A stretch of 64,000 nucleotides of DNA. Origin: an uncultured Helicobacter sp. (GTDB lineage Bacteria; Campylobacterota; Campylobacteria; Campylobacterales; Helicobacteraceae). Both the position numbers and the translations under genes were made by a program. Below are positions 16,944-28,421 of this stretch, piece after piece; within the stretch, counting starts at the first letter, position 1; every line of letters begins with the position of its first letter. The notes below the pieces were generated by a model that had not been told where the DNA came from, made no database searches, and saw nothing but the letters and a program-made list of their open reading frames with translations. The stretch spans positions 1 to 64,000 of the forward strand of contig NZ_CAJTLL010000006.1 in assembly GCF_910577135.1 (NCBI RefSeq). Reading direction: 5' to 3'.

Positions 16944-18029
16944 CTAATCTTGGACCAATTCAGCAATAATTTCCCTCACAGGCTGAATCTTTTGGATTCT
17001 ATATCCATTTGCCCCTGTAAAATACAAGCCATAATTTCTATCTCCCATATATCCACGCCCTAAGGAATCCGCTATACAATAACCCACTTTCTTTGCCTCT
17101 ACACCCCGATGACAAGGCGACACGCAGTTGCTAATGCAGCGAATCTTTGGTGCATCACCCTGTGCCATTGCTTCAAAAATCCCTGTTTTCACAGCGCGAG
17201 CAGGATAGCCCACAGGTGATTTTACAAGCTCAATATCTTCTTTTTTGACAGAAGGCATTAAATCTCTATACGCTATGGCATCGCATTCTTGGGAACCAAG
17301 CCAACGAGTCCCCATCTGCACTCCGCTTGCACCCAAAGCCATCATTCTATTAATATCGTTTCTATCCCAAATGCCTCCAGCGGCTATAACAGGGATACTT
17401 CCCCATTTTTGCGCTTCATCAACCACTTGCGGTAGGACATTTTCAAGCTGATATTCTTCTTTAAAGCAATCCTCATAGCTAAAGCCTTGATGTCCGCCAC
17501 TCAAAGGTCCTTCTACTACTACCGCATCGGGGATTCTTGCATATCTATCCATCCAACGTTTACAAATAATCCTTAATGCCTTTGCTGAAGAGACGATAGG
17601 CACAAGGGCTACATCGGGGAAGTTTTTGGTAAATTCAGGCATATTGGTGGGCAATCCCGCACCTGTTACAATGATATTCGCCCCCGCTTCACACGCATCT
17701 CGCACAACTCGCCCATATTCATTAATCGCATAGAGTATATTTGCTCCTAAGGGCTTATCACCACAGATTTTACGTGCATTTTTAAAAATCTCATTTAAAG
17801 CTTGTTTTGAATAAAAATTAATCGCCTCAAAAGGCTTAGAATTGGTAATTTTTTCGACAAATTGCATTTTTTGATAATATCCTGTGCCAACTGCACTGAT
17901 AATGCCTAATGCACCCTCTTTGGAGACATTTCCAGCAAGTCTATCCCAGCTGATACCTACACCCATACCCCCTTGAAAAATCGGGTATTTAATCGTGTGT
18001 TTTGCTATTTTGAGCGGTTTTAATCCCAT
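16944..18029 (-). CDS. Nitronate monooxygenase (2-nitropropane dioxygenase family)
   Basis: FMN-dependent TIM-barrel oxidoreductase of 361 residues. [18 protein letters not shown] is the family start. GPLSGGHQG and [29 protein letters not shown] are the flavin-binding segments. A Cys-containing loop ([12 protein letters not shown]) is typical of the Helicobacter/Campylobacter branch, and the physiological substrate is not established. Its start lies inside the 3' end of tyrS: the two coding regions overlap by 41 nt. Confidence 0.87.
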   Translation of the reverse strand: MGLKPLKIAKHTIKYPIFQGGMGVGISWDRLAGNVSKEGALGIISAVGTGYYQKMQFVEKITNSKPFEAINFYSKQALNEIFKNARKICGDKPLGANILYAINEYGRVVRDACEAGANIIVTGAGLPTNMPEFTKNFPDVALVPIVSSAKALRIICKRWMDRYARIPDAVVVEGPLSGGHQGFSYEDCFKEEYQLENVLPQVVDEAQKWGSIPVIAAGGIWDRNDINRMMALGASGVQMGTRWLGSQECDAIAYRDLMPSVKKEDIELVKSPVGYPARAVKTGIFEAMAQGDAPKIRCISNCVSPCHRGVEAKKVGYCIADSLGRGYMGDRNYGLYFTGANGYRIQKIQPVREIIAELVQD

Positions 18030-19245
18030 TATATCCCCTATGAATAATCACTTTTGCAAAACGTCTTTTGCCAATTTGGATAATGTATTCCCCCGCTAAT
18101 AAAGTAAGATTCTCATCATTTACCTTTTGCTGATTGATTTTCAATGCTCCTGCACGTATATCTCTACGAGCTTGCGAGGTAGATTCACAAAGTTTAGCCA
18201 TCACAAGCACTTTGGCTATCCACTCACCACTATTACATTTAAATGTCGCTATATCAGCGGGAATTTCATTTTTACTAAAGACATTGTCAAATTCTATTTT
18301 AGCTTGTTTTGCTAAATCAATGTTATGATAACGTGTAGTTATCTCTAAAGCGAGCTGTTCTTTTACTGCTTTAGGATGTGCTTCTCCTGCACTTACTCGC
18401 TCTTTAGTCTCTGCAATTTGGGGCAGTGAGAGTGAGGAGAGGAGTTCATAATATCGCCACATCATCTCATCACTTATGCTTAGAATCTTCGCATACATTG
18501 TATTTGCAGATTCAGTAACGCCAATATAATTATTCAGTGATTTACTCATTTTCTGCACGCCATCAAGTCCCTCTAATAATGGCATAGTCATTACAGATTG
18601 CTCTTTGTCTAAACCATATGCCCTTTGCAAATGCCGCCCTACCAAGAGATTAAACTTTTGGTCATTGCCTCCTAGCTCAATATCACAATTTAACGCCACA
18701 GAATCATAGCCTTGTAAAAGCGGATACATAAATTCCACCATAGAAATGGGTTGTTGATTGTTGTAGCGCTTGGTAAAATCATCTCGCTCAAGCATACGTG
18801 CAACGGAAAATTTTGAAGTAAGGGTAATCATTCCTGCTGCACCTAGCTCATTAAGCCATTGAGAGTTAAAACAAATCTCTGTATGCGTAGGATTAAGCAC
18901 CTTAAAAACCTGCTCCTTATATGTGAGGGCATTTGCTGCTACTTGCTCCTTGCTAAGAGGCTTTCTTGTCTCGCTCTTTCCAGTAGGATCGCCAATAGTC
19001 GCGGTAAAATCCCCGATAAGAAACTTCACATCGCCTCCATAACGTTGAAATATCGCAAGTTTTTGCAAAAGCACAGTGTGTCCTAAATGCAAATCCGGCG
19101 CAGTAGGGTCAAATCCAGCTTTGACACAAAAGCGCTGCCCTGTGGTATAGAATCGCTCCACCAAACTAGCGATATACTCCTCCCCTATAAATTCCACACA
19201 ACCTCGTGAAATCTCTTGCAGAGCTTCTTGTATTTGTGTTTTCAT
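17989..19245 (-). CDS. tyrS: Tyrosyl-tRNA synthetase
   Basis: Class I aminoacyl-tRNA synthetase, 418 residues. The HIGH-type motif is HLGHT ([11 protein letters not shown]). The KMSKS motif is intact in [15 protein letters not shown]-terminal S4 RNA-binding domain follows (about 345-410, [17 protein letters not shown]). The C-terminal tail (about ten residues beyond [11 protein letters not shown]) reads into the next gene. The gene stands 11 nt downstream of spoT in the conserved spoT-tyrS order. Confidence 0.95.
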   Translation of the reverse strand: MKTQIQEALQEISRGCVEFIGEEYIASLVERFYTTGQRFCVKAGFDPTAPDLHLGHTVLLQKLAIFQRYGGDVKFLIGDFTATIGDPTGKSETRKPLSKEQVAANALTYKEQVFKVLNPTHTEICFNSQWLNELGAAGMITLTSKFSVARMLERDDFTKRYNNQQPISMVEFMYPLLQGYDSVALNCDIELGGNDQKFNLLVGRHLQRAYGLDKEQSVMTMPLLEGLDGVQKMSKSLNNYIGVTESANTMYAKILSISDEMMWRYYELLSSLSLPQIAETKERVSAGEAHPKAVKEQLALEITTRYHNIDLAKQAKIEFDNVFSKNEIPADIATFKCNSGEWIAKVLVMAKLCESTSQARRDIRAGALKINQQKVNDENLTLLAGEYIIQIGKRRFAKVIIHRGYNGIKTAQNSKTHD

Positions 19246-19256
19246 TGCTTTCCTTT

Positions 19257-21407
19257 CTAGCTTGAATACGCGTCTTTGAGATTACTCAATGCGATAATCT
19301 TGTATCTTTTGTAAAGTAAATCTTTTAATTCCTTTACATCATTTGTCTTGCTCTCAAAACAGATCTCACAATAGGTAGAAAATTGACGATTAAGCACATC
19401 ATAATCCACGCTTACGATATTGCAATCATATTTAGCCAAGATACCACATAGTTGAGCCAAAACACCTCGTTGATTTTCTAGTGCAACAATTACTTTATAC
19501 GTTGTTTTTTGCTCATTTGCCCATTGCACAAAGAGCATTTCACTTCCTTGTTCTATCTCATTTAATGCCCTTTCGCACATTTTATGATGGATATATGCTT
19601 TTTGGGCTGTTTTAATCGCTAAAATATTATCGCCATATTTGGGGTGGCAGCAGTAGTCAAAAATCACTTCATTGATATTGCGATTAGTCTGCACAATGAT
19701 ATTATCAAATACAAGAGGCTTTAGCTTTAGCATATTGATTTTAATTTTTCCTAAAAAATTTGCCTCACGTGCGAAGTTTTCCCTAATGCTATTTTTTACT
19801 TCTTTTAGAAATACCAAATCCGAGGCGGCTCTATGGATATGAGAATCTAATTTATTCTCTTTAAGATAGGTTTTGATAGTCTGCAATGAACTATCAAAAA
19901 TGGTTTGTAAGATATGAAGTGCTACTTTTTTATCAATTTCTTTAAGCTTTGTCTGGCATTGAATCCGTATATGGTTTTTTGCTTTAGAAGTCTTCACCGC
20001 ATCAATCCACGTGCAGCGTGGGCTAAGCTTTTCTCCATCTTGAGATACCACAATACGCACAATATCACCATTTTTAAGGGGCTGGAGTAAGGAGGCTTTT
20101 TGATGATTGATAAAGGCTTCTTTGGCATTATCGCCTATATCACTATGCACCGCATAAGCAAAATCAAGTGCCACTGCACGCACGGGGAGATTATAAATAT
20201 CTCCCGCAGGAGAAAATACCACCATATCTTCTTTATATAAATCATTCTTTGCGAGTTCATAAAACTCCTCAATGGTGTCATTTTGGTATTGCAAATTATT
20301 GAGCCATTCTAAATTTGGCTCAATACCTCCGCTTTTGTATTTCCAATGCGCTGCTACACCATATTGTGCAGATTTATGCATATCAAAAGTGCGAATCTGC
20401 ACTTCATAGATACTTGCTCCCTCAAAAATCGTCGTATGGATTGTTTGATAGCCATTTTCTTTAGGAATAGCGATATAATCCTTAAGACGTGAGATCACAG
20501 GCTTTAGCTGCAAATGTAAAAGCCCTAATACTTTATAACATTCTAAGTTTGTAGGCATGATGATTCTAATAGCGAGCAAATCAAGAATCTCATCGATACT
20601 CACACCCTTACGCTGCATTTTAAGAAAAATAGAGTAATAACGTTTCACGCGACTTTCAATGCTAAAATCCTTTTGTGTAAAGCCATTTTGCAATAAAATT
20701 GTTGTAATTTTTTGAGTAAATTCATTGAGTTTTAGCGTAATAGATTGATTATTTTCTCTAATATATGAATCGATTTTTTGGTAATCTTTAGGGAAGATAT
20801 AAAAAAAACTTCTATCTTCTAGCTCATTTTTAAGCGAAGAGATTCCTAATCTATGAGCGATTGGGGCATATACCATAAGTGTTTCTTCTGCGATACGTTT
20901 TTGCTTATGTGGAGGGAGGGCATCAAGGGTGAGCATATTATGCATTCTATCGCTAATCTTAATCACAAGAGCGCGAATATCTTTTATGGAGGCAAGCAGC
21001 ATTTTACGGAAGCTTAGGGCAGAGGCAGTAAGCTTATCATTAGGATTATGGCTTAGCTCCTCATTGCGAATCTCTACGATTTTGGTTAGTGCATCGACCA
21101 AATGTCCCACGTCCCAATCAAATTCTGCCCTTATGTCTTCAAGCGAGCATAATGTATCCTCTACTACATCGTGTAATAATGCTGCACAAAGCATTGTTTC
21201 ATCACCACCATAGAATGCCACAATACACGCCACGCACAATGGGTGTATCACATAGGGTATTCCACTTATACGAAGCTGTCCTTGATGTGCTTGTATTGCC
21301 ATATCAATGGCTTTTTGCACTTTAGGCGTAATATTTGTAAGTGATTGAAGTCTAGCGATAGCAGATTCTATATCGTTAATTTGAGCTATTTGGGCAAAAA
21401 AATCCAA
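19257..21407 (-). CDS. spoT: Bifunctional (p)ppGpp synthetase/hydrolase
   Basis: Stringent-response enzyme, 716 residues, the only RelA/SpoT of most Helicobacter. The HD hydrolase domain comes first (about 35-190; [21 protein letters not shown] and the [11 protein letters not shown] helix). The synthetase domain (about 240-360) has [17 protein letters not shown] and LAIRIIMP, then [14 protein letters not shown] domain (about 395-455, [26 protein letters not shown]) and a C-terminal ACT domain (about 640-716) complete it. Both active sites look intact. It lies 9 nt after rpoZ in one operon. Confidence 0.95.
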   Translation of the reverse strand: MDFFAQIAQINDIESAIARLQSLTNITPKVQKAIDMAIQAHQGQLRISGIPYVIHPLCVACIVAFYGGDETMLCAALLHDVVEDTLCSLEDIRAEFDWDVGHLVDALTKIVEIRNEELSHNPNDKLTASALSFRKMLLASIKDIRALVIKISDRMHNMLTLDALPPHKQKRIAEETLMVYAPIAHRLGISSLKNELEDRSFFYIFPKDYQKIDSYIRENNQSITLKLNEFTQKITTILLQNGFTQKDFSIESRVKRYYSIFLKMQRKGVSIDEILDLLAIRIIMPTNLECYKVLGLLHLQLKPVISRLKDYIAIPKENGYQTIHTTIFEGASIYEVQIRTFDMHKSAQYGVAAHWKYKSGGIEPNLEWLNNLQYQNDTIEEFYELAKNDLYKEDMVVFSPAGDIYNLPVRAVALDFAYAVHSDIGDNAKEAFINHQKASLLQPLKNGDIVRIVVSQDGEKLSPRCTWIDAVKTSKAKNHIRIQCQTKLKEIDKKVALHILQTIFDSSLQTIKTYLKENKLDSHIHRAASDLVFLKEVKNSIRENFAREANFLGKIKINMLKLKPLVFDNIIVQTNRNINEVIFDYCCHPKYGDNILAIKTAQKAYIHHKMCERALNEIEQGSEMLFVQWANEQKTTYKVIVALENQRGVLAQLCGILAKYDCNIVSVDYDVLNRQFSTYCEICFESKTNDVKELKDLLYKRYKIIALSNLKDAYSS

Positions 21408-21416
21408 AAGTTCTCC

Positions 21417-21641
21417 CTAGTTTCTATCCTCAATAGAACTAAGCTCTATCTTGCCTTCAGCAATTTCGCGCATAGCAATATCAGGTAATTTATGGAGTTT
21501 AATATCCATATCTACCAAAGGTTTTGCACCATTTCCTAGTTCTTTCACACGCTCAAAAATAAGGCTTGCAAGTATGTATCTATCATCTTGCACCCTTTTA
21601 AGAGCTTTTGCAGCAATTTCTTCTGTCCGTAATGTATCCAT
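21417..21641 (-). CDS. rpoZ: RNA polymerase omega subunit
   Basis: 74-residue protein. It begins MDTLRTEEIAAKALKRVQDDRY, with the ILASLIFERVKEL helix that wraps the beta-prime C-terminus in the holoenzyme. It lies between pyrH and spoT, the usual order in Helicobacter and many other bacteria, which links ppGpp synthesis to the polymerase subunit involved in its binding in proteobacteria. Confidence 0.92.
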   Translation of the reverse strand: MDTLRTEEIAAKALKRVQDDRYILASLIFERVKELGNGAKPLVDMDIKLHKLPDIAMREIAEGKIELSSIEDRN

Positions 21642-21718
21642 AGCTATCCTTTACTTTTTTGAGAAATATATTAAATATTGTAGATTCTATCGTGTTTTTT
21701 ATTTGATTTTGCTTTAGA

Positions 21719-22432
<714 letters not shown>

Positions 22433-22589
22433 CTATCCTTTTGTTTTAAGTTTGCTATCTTAACGCAAAAGCTTAAACTATGGATTTTATTTAGTTAGCA
22501 AACACAATTCTGTATTGAAATGCTTTCACAAAAGTAAATAGCAAATTGAGCTAAGTGATTTGCATTGCTTTTGTAGGAGTTAATAGTGA

Positions 22590-23209
22590 TTAATGGACAA
22601 AAAGCCTCACACCCAGCTCCCCACATTCAAAGAATAAAAGCCACGCAAAGCATACAAAGCAAATCCCACAGATTCTATCTATTATCATAAACATACGTGC
22701 ATTGATATATGCTCGAGCCACACTCCCGCAGATGATAACGCACACAAAAGCACTAAAAGCGAGCACCATAGAGCGATTAGACCTATTTTTATGTCTTCAT
22801 TGATAAATGGCGTAACTAAAAATATGAAAAATAAAATCGCCTTTGGGTTGGAGAGATTAAGGATTAAGCCCTGCCAAAAGCCATCTTTGCGGATAGAATC
22901 TGCAGATTCTAAAGCATAAGTTTGAGGGGTGGAGCTAAGTATTATAAAGCCTAGATAGAGCAAATAGCTTCCACCAATAAAGCTTAGGCAAAACTGCATT
23001 ATGGAGGTATTGAGCCAATGGACTAATCCTAGGTAAATAATGCCTAGATACACAATCCAGCCACTTGCGATACCCAATAACACTTTGAATCCTTGCAAGA
23101 TACCAAAACGAAGCGTTACTTTCAAAGTAAGCAAAATATCAGGACCGGGCGTAATAGCAGCAAAAAATCCCATCAAGCAAAGGAGAATGACTTTTTCTAT
23201 ATATTCCAT
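22590..23209 (-). pseudogene. LysE/RhtB-family exporter, frameshifted
   Basis: Amino-acid exporter family. The first frame from ATG 23209 gives the N-terminal two-thirds (GFFAAITPGPDILLTLKVTL, then NPKAILFFIFLVTPF), then drifts and stops at 22685. From about 22787 down the homologous C-terminal helix continues in another frame, VLAFSAFVCVIICGSVARAY followed by RICGICFVCFAWLLFF, to TAA at 22590-22592. A one-base change in or near the T5 run at 22786-22790 explains it. Either the gene is inactivated or the base call is wrong. Confidence 0.7.
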
Positions 23210-23321
23210 AAAACAAATCCATTTCTTAAGGTCTGTGATTATACAATTCTTGCTTTAAAATAAGTCTTTTTTCAAACAATATAGGCTAAAATAAAGCCTT
23301 TAGAAAACTATGGGAGCGACG

Positions 23322-25799
23322 ATGGAAAGCCTACTAGAAGATAAAAGTATAGACATAAAAATTGATGATTCTATTAAAGAGAGTTATCTTGATTATTCAA
23401 TGAGTGTGATTGTAGGGAGGGCGTTACCTGATGCAAAAGATGGCTTAAAGCCTGTGCATAGGAGGATTCTGTATGCGATGAATGAGCTTAGTCTCTCGCC
23501 TCGCCGCCCTTATAAAAAAAGTGCAAGAATTGTGGGTGATGTAATTGGTAAATACCACCCGCACGGCGATATAGCAGTATATGACGCGCTTGTGCGTATG
23601 GCGCAAGATTTCTCTATGCGGCTTGAGCTTGTCGATGGACAGGGGAACTTTGGCTCTATTGATGGCGATAGTGCAGCGGCTATGCGTTATACAGAGGCTC
23701 GAATGACAGCTGCAAGCGAGGAAATGCTCCGTGATATTGATAAGGACACGGTGGAGTTTGTGCCAAATTATGATAATACGCTCAATGAACCCGATGTGCT
23801 GCCTACAAGATTCCCAAATCTGCTTGTAAATGGCTCAAGTGGTATTGCAGTGGGTATGGCGACCTCTATCCCACCACATCGCATTGATGAGATAATCGAT
23901 GCACTTATTTTTGTGATTGATAATAATACGCAAGATGTCGAAGATGTGCTTGATATAGTGCAGGGACCAGATTTCCCAACAGGTGGCATTATATATGGCA
24001 AATCCGGTATCTTAGAGGCGTATCGTACGGGCAGGGGGCGCATACGAGTGCGGGCAAAAGTGCATATTGAAAAAACAAAGACAAAAGATGTGATTGTGAT
24101 TGATGAAGTGCCCTATCAAGTGAATAAAGCAAAGCTTGTAGAGCAAATTTCTGAATTAGCAAAAGAAAAGATCATTGATGGCATTGCAGAAGTGCGCGAT
24201 GAGAGTGATAGAGAAGGCATTAGGGTAGTTATTGAACTCAAACGCGATGCGATGAGTGAGATTGTGCTCAATAATCTTTTTAAATCCACAACGATGGAAA
24301 GCACCTTTGGCATTATCCTCCTTGCGATCAATAATAAAGAGCCAAAGATTTTTAATCTCCTTGAGCTTTTGCAGATTTTTATTGCCCATCGCAAGACGAT
24401 TATTATCCGCCGCAGCATCTTTGAGCTAGAAAAGGCAAAAGCAAGGGCGCATATTTTGGAGGGGCTTATCATCGCCCTTGATAATATCGATGAAGTGATT
24501 AAGACTATTCGCGCTTCAAAAGATACTGAAGATGCTAAAGTGGCGCTAGTGAGTAAATTTAATTTAAGTGAATTGCAGGCAAAAGCCATACTTGAAATGC
24601 GTCTTCAACGCCTTACAGGCTTAGAGCGAGATAAGATTAATGAGGAATACGCACAGCTCCAAGCACAAATTGCCTATTTAGAATCTATCCTCAAAAGTGA
24701 AGAAAAGTTAAAGAGTATCGTTAAAGAGGAGCTTTTAGAAGTAAAGGAAAAATTTAGCTCCAAAAGACGTACACAAATTGAGGAAGATTATGATGCGATT
24801 GAAATAGAGGATTTAATCCCTAATGAAAAGGTTGTGGTTACAATGAGCCATCGCGGCTATGTCAAACGTGTGCTACTTAAAACCTATGAGAAGCAAAATC
24901 GCGGAGGTAAAGGCAAAATCAGTGGTAATACACACGATGATGATTTTATAGAATCTTTCTTTGTGGCAAATACACACGATACGATTATGTTTGTTACCAA
25001 CAAAGGACAGCTCTATTGGCTTAAAGTTTATAAGATTCCCGAAGCTGGGCGCACAGCCATCGGCAAGGCGGTGGTAAATCTTATCAATCTTCAAGCCGAT
25101 GAGAAAATTATGGCAACTATCACTACTACTGACTTTAACGCCGATAAATCGCTTGTATTTTTTACCAAAAATGGGATTGTCAAACGCACAAACCTTAAGG
25201 AATATGGCAATATCCGCAGTGTAGGTGTGAGGGCGATTAATCTTGATGAGAATGATGAGCTAGTAACCGCACATATTATAGATTCAAATGTCAAAGAGCT
25301 ATTTATTGCCACATATAAAGGTATGTGTATCCGCTTTAGTGTCAATGAGCTGCGTGAGATAGGACGTGTAAGCCGTGGGGTGAGCGGTATTAAATTTAAA
25401 GCAAGCGAGGATTATGTCATCGCGGCTACGACTATTACAAGCGATACAGATAAATTGCTTACCGTGAGTGAGCGAGGTATCGGTAAGCAGACGCTTGCAG
25501 GGGAATATCGCTTACAATCTCGTGCAGGTAAGGGTGTCATCGTCCAAAAACTCACGCCAAAGACAGGGAATCTCGTGAGTGTCGTAAATATCAATGACGA
25601 AAATGCAGATTTGATGGTGCTTACAAGCTCGGGTAAGATGATACGTGTAGATACCGAAGCCATTAGAGAAGCCGGACGCAATACAAGTGGCGTGAAAATT
25701 GTCAATGTGGGCAATGATAAAGTAGCTTATGCAAATGTTTGCCCCAAGGAGCAGCAAGAAGATGAAGCAAATAATGAAGAGGGGCAAATCCTTTCATAA
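23322..25799 (+). CDS. gyrA: DNA gyrase subunit A (Ile84 allele)
   Basis: Breakage-reunion subunit of gyrase, 825 residues from ATG 23322. I chose this start because GGGAG stands 5 nt upstream; an ATG 12 nt earlier lacks a site. The active-site Tyr is in the TEARMT region, YTEAR. The quinolone-resistance-determining region reads [17 protein letters not shown]: residue 84 (codon ATA, 23571-23573) is Ile, where susceptible Helicobacter and Campylobacter relatives have Thr or Asn, and Asp88 is unchanged. The C-terminal beta-pinwheel holds repeated blades and the GyrA box [22 protein letters not shown]. Confidence 0.96.
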   Translation: MESLLEDKSIDIKIDDSIKESYLDYSMSVIVGRALPDAKDGLKPVHRRILYAMNELSLSPRRPYKKSARIVGDVIGKYHPHGDIAVYDALVRMAQDFSMRLELVDGQGNFGSIDGDSAAAMRYTEARMTAASEEMLRDIDKDTVEFVPNYDNTLNEPDVLPTRFPNLLVNGSSGIAVGMATSIPPHRIDEIIDALIFVIDNNTQDVEDVLDIVQGPDFPTGGIIYGKSGILEAYRTGRGRIRVRAKVHIEKTKTKDVIVIDEVPYQVNKAKLVEQISELAKEKIIDGIAEVRDESDREGIRVVIELKRDAMSEIVLNNLFKSTTMESTFGIILLAINNKEPKIFNLLELLQIFIAHRKTIIIRRSIFELEKAKARAHILEGLIIALDNIDEVIKTIRASKDTEDAKVALVSKFNLSELQAKAILEMRLQRLTGLERDKINEEYAQLQAQIAYLESILKSEEKLKSIVKEELLEVKEKFSSKRRTQIEEDYDAIEIEDLIPNEKVVVTMSHRGYVKRVLLKTYEKQNRGGKGKISGNTHDDDFIESFFVANTHDTIMFVTNKGQLYWLKVYKIPEAGRTAIGKAVVNLINLQADEKIMATITTTDFNADKSLVFFTKNGIVKRTNLKEYGNIRSVGVRAINLDENDELVTAHIIDSNVKELFIATYKGMCIRFSVNELREIGRVSRGVSGIKFKASEDYVIAATTITSDTDKLLTVSERGIGKQTLAGEYRLQSRAGKGVIVQKLTPKTGNLVSVVNINDENADLMVLTSSGKMIRVDTEAIREAGRNTSGVKIVNVGNDKVAYANVCPKEQQEDEANNEEGQILS

Positions 25800-26277
25800 A
25801 TGGGGTATGCGTAATTGGCTCATAATTATATTGCTCTGTGTAGGCTTATATGGAGCAAATATACTTGATGAAATACCCCATAATGAGAACTTTGAAGATG
25901 TGGAGGTGGAGATTCTTATTAGCTACAAAATGACAAGTAGGAATAATCTAGCAGAACGTGAGAGCTACTCTGTATCGCACGTGATGAATTATCAAGGGGA
26001 TAAAAATCATAAAGTAGCGGGGGAATGCGAGATTGACGCGAGTAAATATCCTATAATGGATGATATGCCCTATTTTATCACCACCATTCTTAAGCGAGAA
26101 AAAGAACAAATGCTAGAGTGCTTATTCGCACACGAGGTATATGTGCGTGAATCTACTGCGGGGAGAAATAATAGTCTAAATTCACGAGTGCGGCTAGAGA
26201 TAGCCCCTACACGGGTGCGTGCAAAACTTGTGGATAAGAGCATTATTGTCTATATCCTCTCAAAGGAGAATGTATGA
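25762..26277 (+). CDS. Exported protein of unknown function between gyrA and flgR
   Basis: A hypothetical protein at the gyrA-flgR junction, a position also occupied by a hypothetical gene in H. pylori. A basic N-terminus and hydrophobic core ([16 protein letters not shown]) predict a signal peptide; the rest (about 120 residues) is soluble and acidic, and probably beta-rich. The start is uncertain: ATG 25762 (AAGGAG about 12 nt upstream), 25774 or 25807; the first two overlap the gyrA end. The stop overlaps flgR by 4 nt. A flagellar link is suggested by position only. Confidence 0.7.
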   Translation: MKQIMKRGKSFHKWGMRNWLIIILLCVGLYGANILDEIPHNENFEDVEVEILISYKMTSRNNLAERESYSVSHVMNYQGDKNHKVAGECEIDASKYPIMDDMPYFITTILKREKEQMLECLFAHEVYVRESTAGRNNSLNSRVRLEIAPTRVRAKLVDKSIIVYILSKENV

Positions 26278-27596
26278 AAATAGCCATTGTTGAAGATGAT
26301 ATTAACTACCGAAAGTCCTTAGAAACAGCGTTTGAGGACTATAAAGAATATGAGGTTGTAAGCTTTAAGAATCCAAAAGAAGCGCTCAAAAAGCTTGATG
26401 ATAGCTTTGAACTTGTTATTACCGACATTAATATGCCTCAAATGGACGGCTTGAGCTTTTTGCAGGAGCTTGATGGGCGATATGAGGCAATAGTCATTAC
26501 CGGTAATGCGTCTGTGCAAAATGCGATTAAATCCATTCGTTTGGGTGTAAAAGACTTTTTGATTAAAGGTTTTGAGATAGAAACGCTCATTGAAGCCTTG
26601 CAAAGAAGCTCAAAAATTCGCCAAATCGCACATAAAACAAATAAGCCTAGTGCTTCTAAAACCAATCACAAAGATTTTATCGCCTCTTCTCCAAGGCTTG
26701 AAGAGGTCAAATCTCTTGCGCTAAAGGTAGCTACAACTGATGCAAGCGTGCTGCTTTTAGGACAAAGTGGAGTAGGCAAAGATGTATTTGCAAACTTTAT
26801 CCATCGGCATTCTCATCGCGCACAAGCCCCATTTATCGCTATCAATATGGCAGCAATCCCTGAACACCTCTTAGAATCTGAGCTTTTTGGCTACGAAAAG
26901 GGAGCTTTCACGGACGCTACAAGTGCTAAGCCGGGTATTTTAGAGGACGCTAATGGAGGGAGTGTATTTTTAGATGAGATTGGTGAAATGCCCTTAACCC
27001 TTCAGGCAAAGCTTTTACGTGTCCTGCAAGAGAAAAGCCTTACGCGGCTTGGTAGCTCAAAGCCTATCAAAATTGATGTGCGCTTTATCTCTGCTACGAA
27101 TGCCGATATACACGCAAAAATTGCTAAAAATGAGTTTAGGGAGGATTTATTCTTTCGATTGCAAACCATACCTTTATCTATCCCTCCACTCAAAGAGCGC
27201 AAGGAGGAGATTTTGCCTATTAGCGAGTGGAAGCTAGAATCTGTATGCGAGCAATACAATCTCCCCAAAAAGCGGTTTTCCAGTGAGGCTAAAGAGGCGC
27301 TTTTAGCCTATGAATGGTATGGCAATGTGCGTGAGTTGCTTTCTGTTGTGGAGAGGGCGGGGATTTTAAGCGATGGGGAGGAGATAACTCCAAAAGATTT
27401 ATTTTTAGAAAGTCGCGCAAAGGCACTTGGTGGCGTGAGTAACACAGCGGAAAAAAGCAGTATCGCCGAGCTTGAAAAGAAGCTCATTAAACAAACACTT
27501 TTAGAATCTCAAAATGACTTGCAAAGGACGAGTGATATATTGGGTATGAATCTAGAGCTTTTAAAGCATAAAATCGCCCGATATGGAATCTCATAG
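26274..27596 (+). CDS. flgR: Sigma-54-dependent flagellar response regulator
   Basis: NtrC-type activator of the sigma-54 class of flagellar genes, partner of the kinase FlgS, 440 residues. The receiver domain has Asp8-Asp9 and the phosphoacceptor Asp51 (LVITDINMPQMDG). The AAA+ domain (about 140-375) has a P-loop variant GQSGVGKD, the loop GAFTDA in place of the usual GAFTGA, and Walker B VFLDEIGEMP. A C-terminal segment of about 40 residues (LEKKLIKQTLLES, HKIARYGIS) resembles a reduced Fis-type helix-turn-helix; H. pylori FlgR (381 aa) lacks this domain. Confidence 0.93.
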   Translation: MKIAIVEDDINYRKSLETAFEDYKEYEVVSFKNPKEALKKLDDSFELVITDINMPQMDGLSFLQELDGRYEAIVITGNASVQNAIKSIRLGVKDFLIKGFEIETLIEALQRSSKIRQIAHKTNKPSASKTNHKDFIASSPRLEEVKSLALKVATTDASVLLLGQSGVGKDVFANFIHRHSHRAQAPFIAINMAAIPEHLLESELFGYEKGAFTDATSAKPGILEDANGGSVFLDEIGEMPLTLQAKLLRVLQEKSLTRLGSSKPIKIDVRFISATNADIHAKIAKNEFREDLFFRLQTIPLSIPPLKERKEEILPISEWKLESVCEQYNLPKKRFSSEAKEALLAYEWYGNVRELLSVVERAGILSDGEEITPKDLFLESRAKALGGVSNTAEKSSIAELEKKLIKQTLLESQNDLQRTSDILGMNLELLKHKIARYGIS

Positions 27597-27860
27597 GGAC
27601 TCTTTCCTAACTATTTGCAATTCAATCTACTTTTGCACTTAACAAAATATAAACAGCCAAAATAATAAAGCGATATTGAGCCTATTTCTTATAGTAAGGA
27701 GAGCGCTTTGTTTTTATTAATATGAATGAAAAGCAAAGTGAAAACCTATGTTTTTAAATGCCAAGAGTTGCATTTCACAAAGTGTAATAGAATTCTGTGT
27801 CATCTTTATTTTTTATTTTGTTATACAATCACTCAAACATATTTATTTTTAGGAGTTGAA

Positions 27861-28412
27861 ATGAAAACATCATATCTTGTTCTACCATATCTTACTCTGC
27901 TTGGAGCTGCGGCTATAATGAGTGGCTGCTTCTCAAGTTCGCCCAATATGGCTGAATCTAACATTCAAATCGCTCAAGTGTGTAATACACCTCAATATGA
28001 TATCATCTTAGGTGAAATAGAATCAAGCAAAGGCAATGTATTACCCACAGAGGAATTTAAAAGCATTTTGGAAAAATCTCTAATCGATAGCGGTTGTTTT
28101 AACATACAATCAAAATCAAGCGATAGAACATATAGGCTTGATGTCAAATATAACCTAGGTATCCAACAGACAAAAGAAGATACAAGCATTGTAAGCTCTA
28201 AAGACAATGTAACACTTAAAAGCGATGTGCAGTTTAATCTCTATAAAAAGACAAATACCATTCAGCAAAAGGCAACAAGCACATTAAAACTAAGTGAGAA
28301 GAAATATCTTGGCTTGGGCGAAGATGTCCAAATCACGCAAGAACAAAAGGAAAATGTCCTCAAACGTTCCTTTAGGACGATTTTTGCTAATCTCTCAAAT
28401 ATGCCAAACTAA
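27861..28412 (+). CDS. Putative lipoprotein
   Basis: 183 residues from ATG 27861, chosen because TTAGGAG lies 7 nt upstream and the frame then opens with a lipoprotein signal: hydrophobic LVLPYLTLLGAAAIMSGC with lipobox Cys. An in-frame ATG at 27726 gives an implausible Cys/Phe-rich leader. The mature part has no motif I can name (CNTPQYDIILGEIESSKG, TYRLDVKYNLG, KRSFRTIFANL); its layout resembles small outer-membrane-anchored proteins. It ends 9 nt before ugd. Confidence 0.7.
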   Translation: MKTSYLVLPYLTLLGAAAIMSGCFSSSPNMAESNIQIAQVCNTPQYDIILGEIESSKGNVLPTEEFKSILEKSLIDSGCFNIQSKSSDRTYRLDVKYNLGIQQTKEDTSIVSSKDNVTLKSDVQFNLYKKTNTIQQKATSTLKLSEKKYLGLGEDVQITQEQKENVLKRSFRTIFANLSNMPN

Positions 28413-28421
28413 GGAGTAAGA

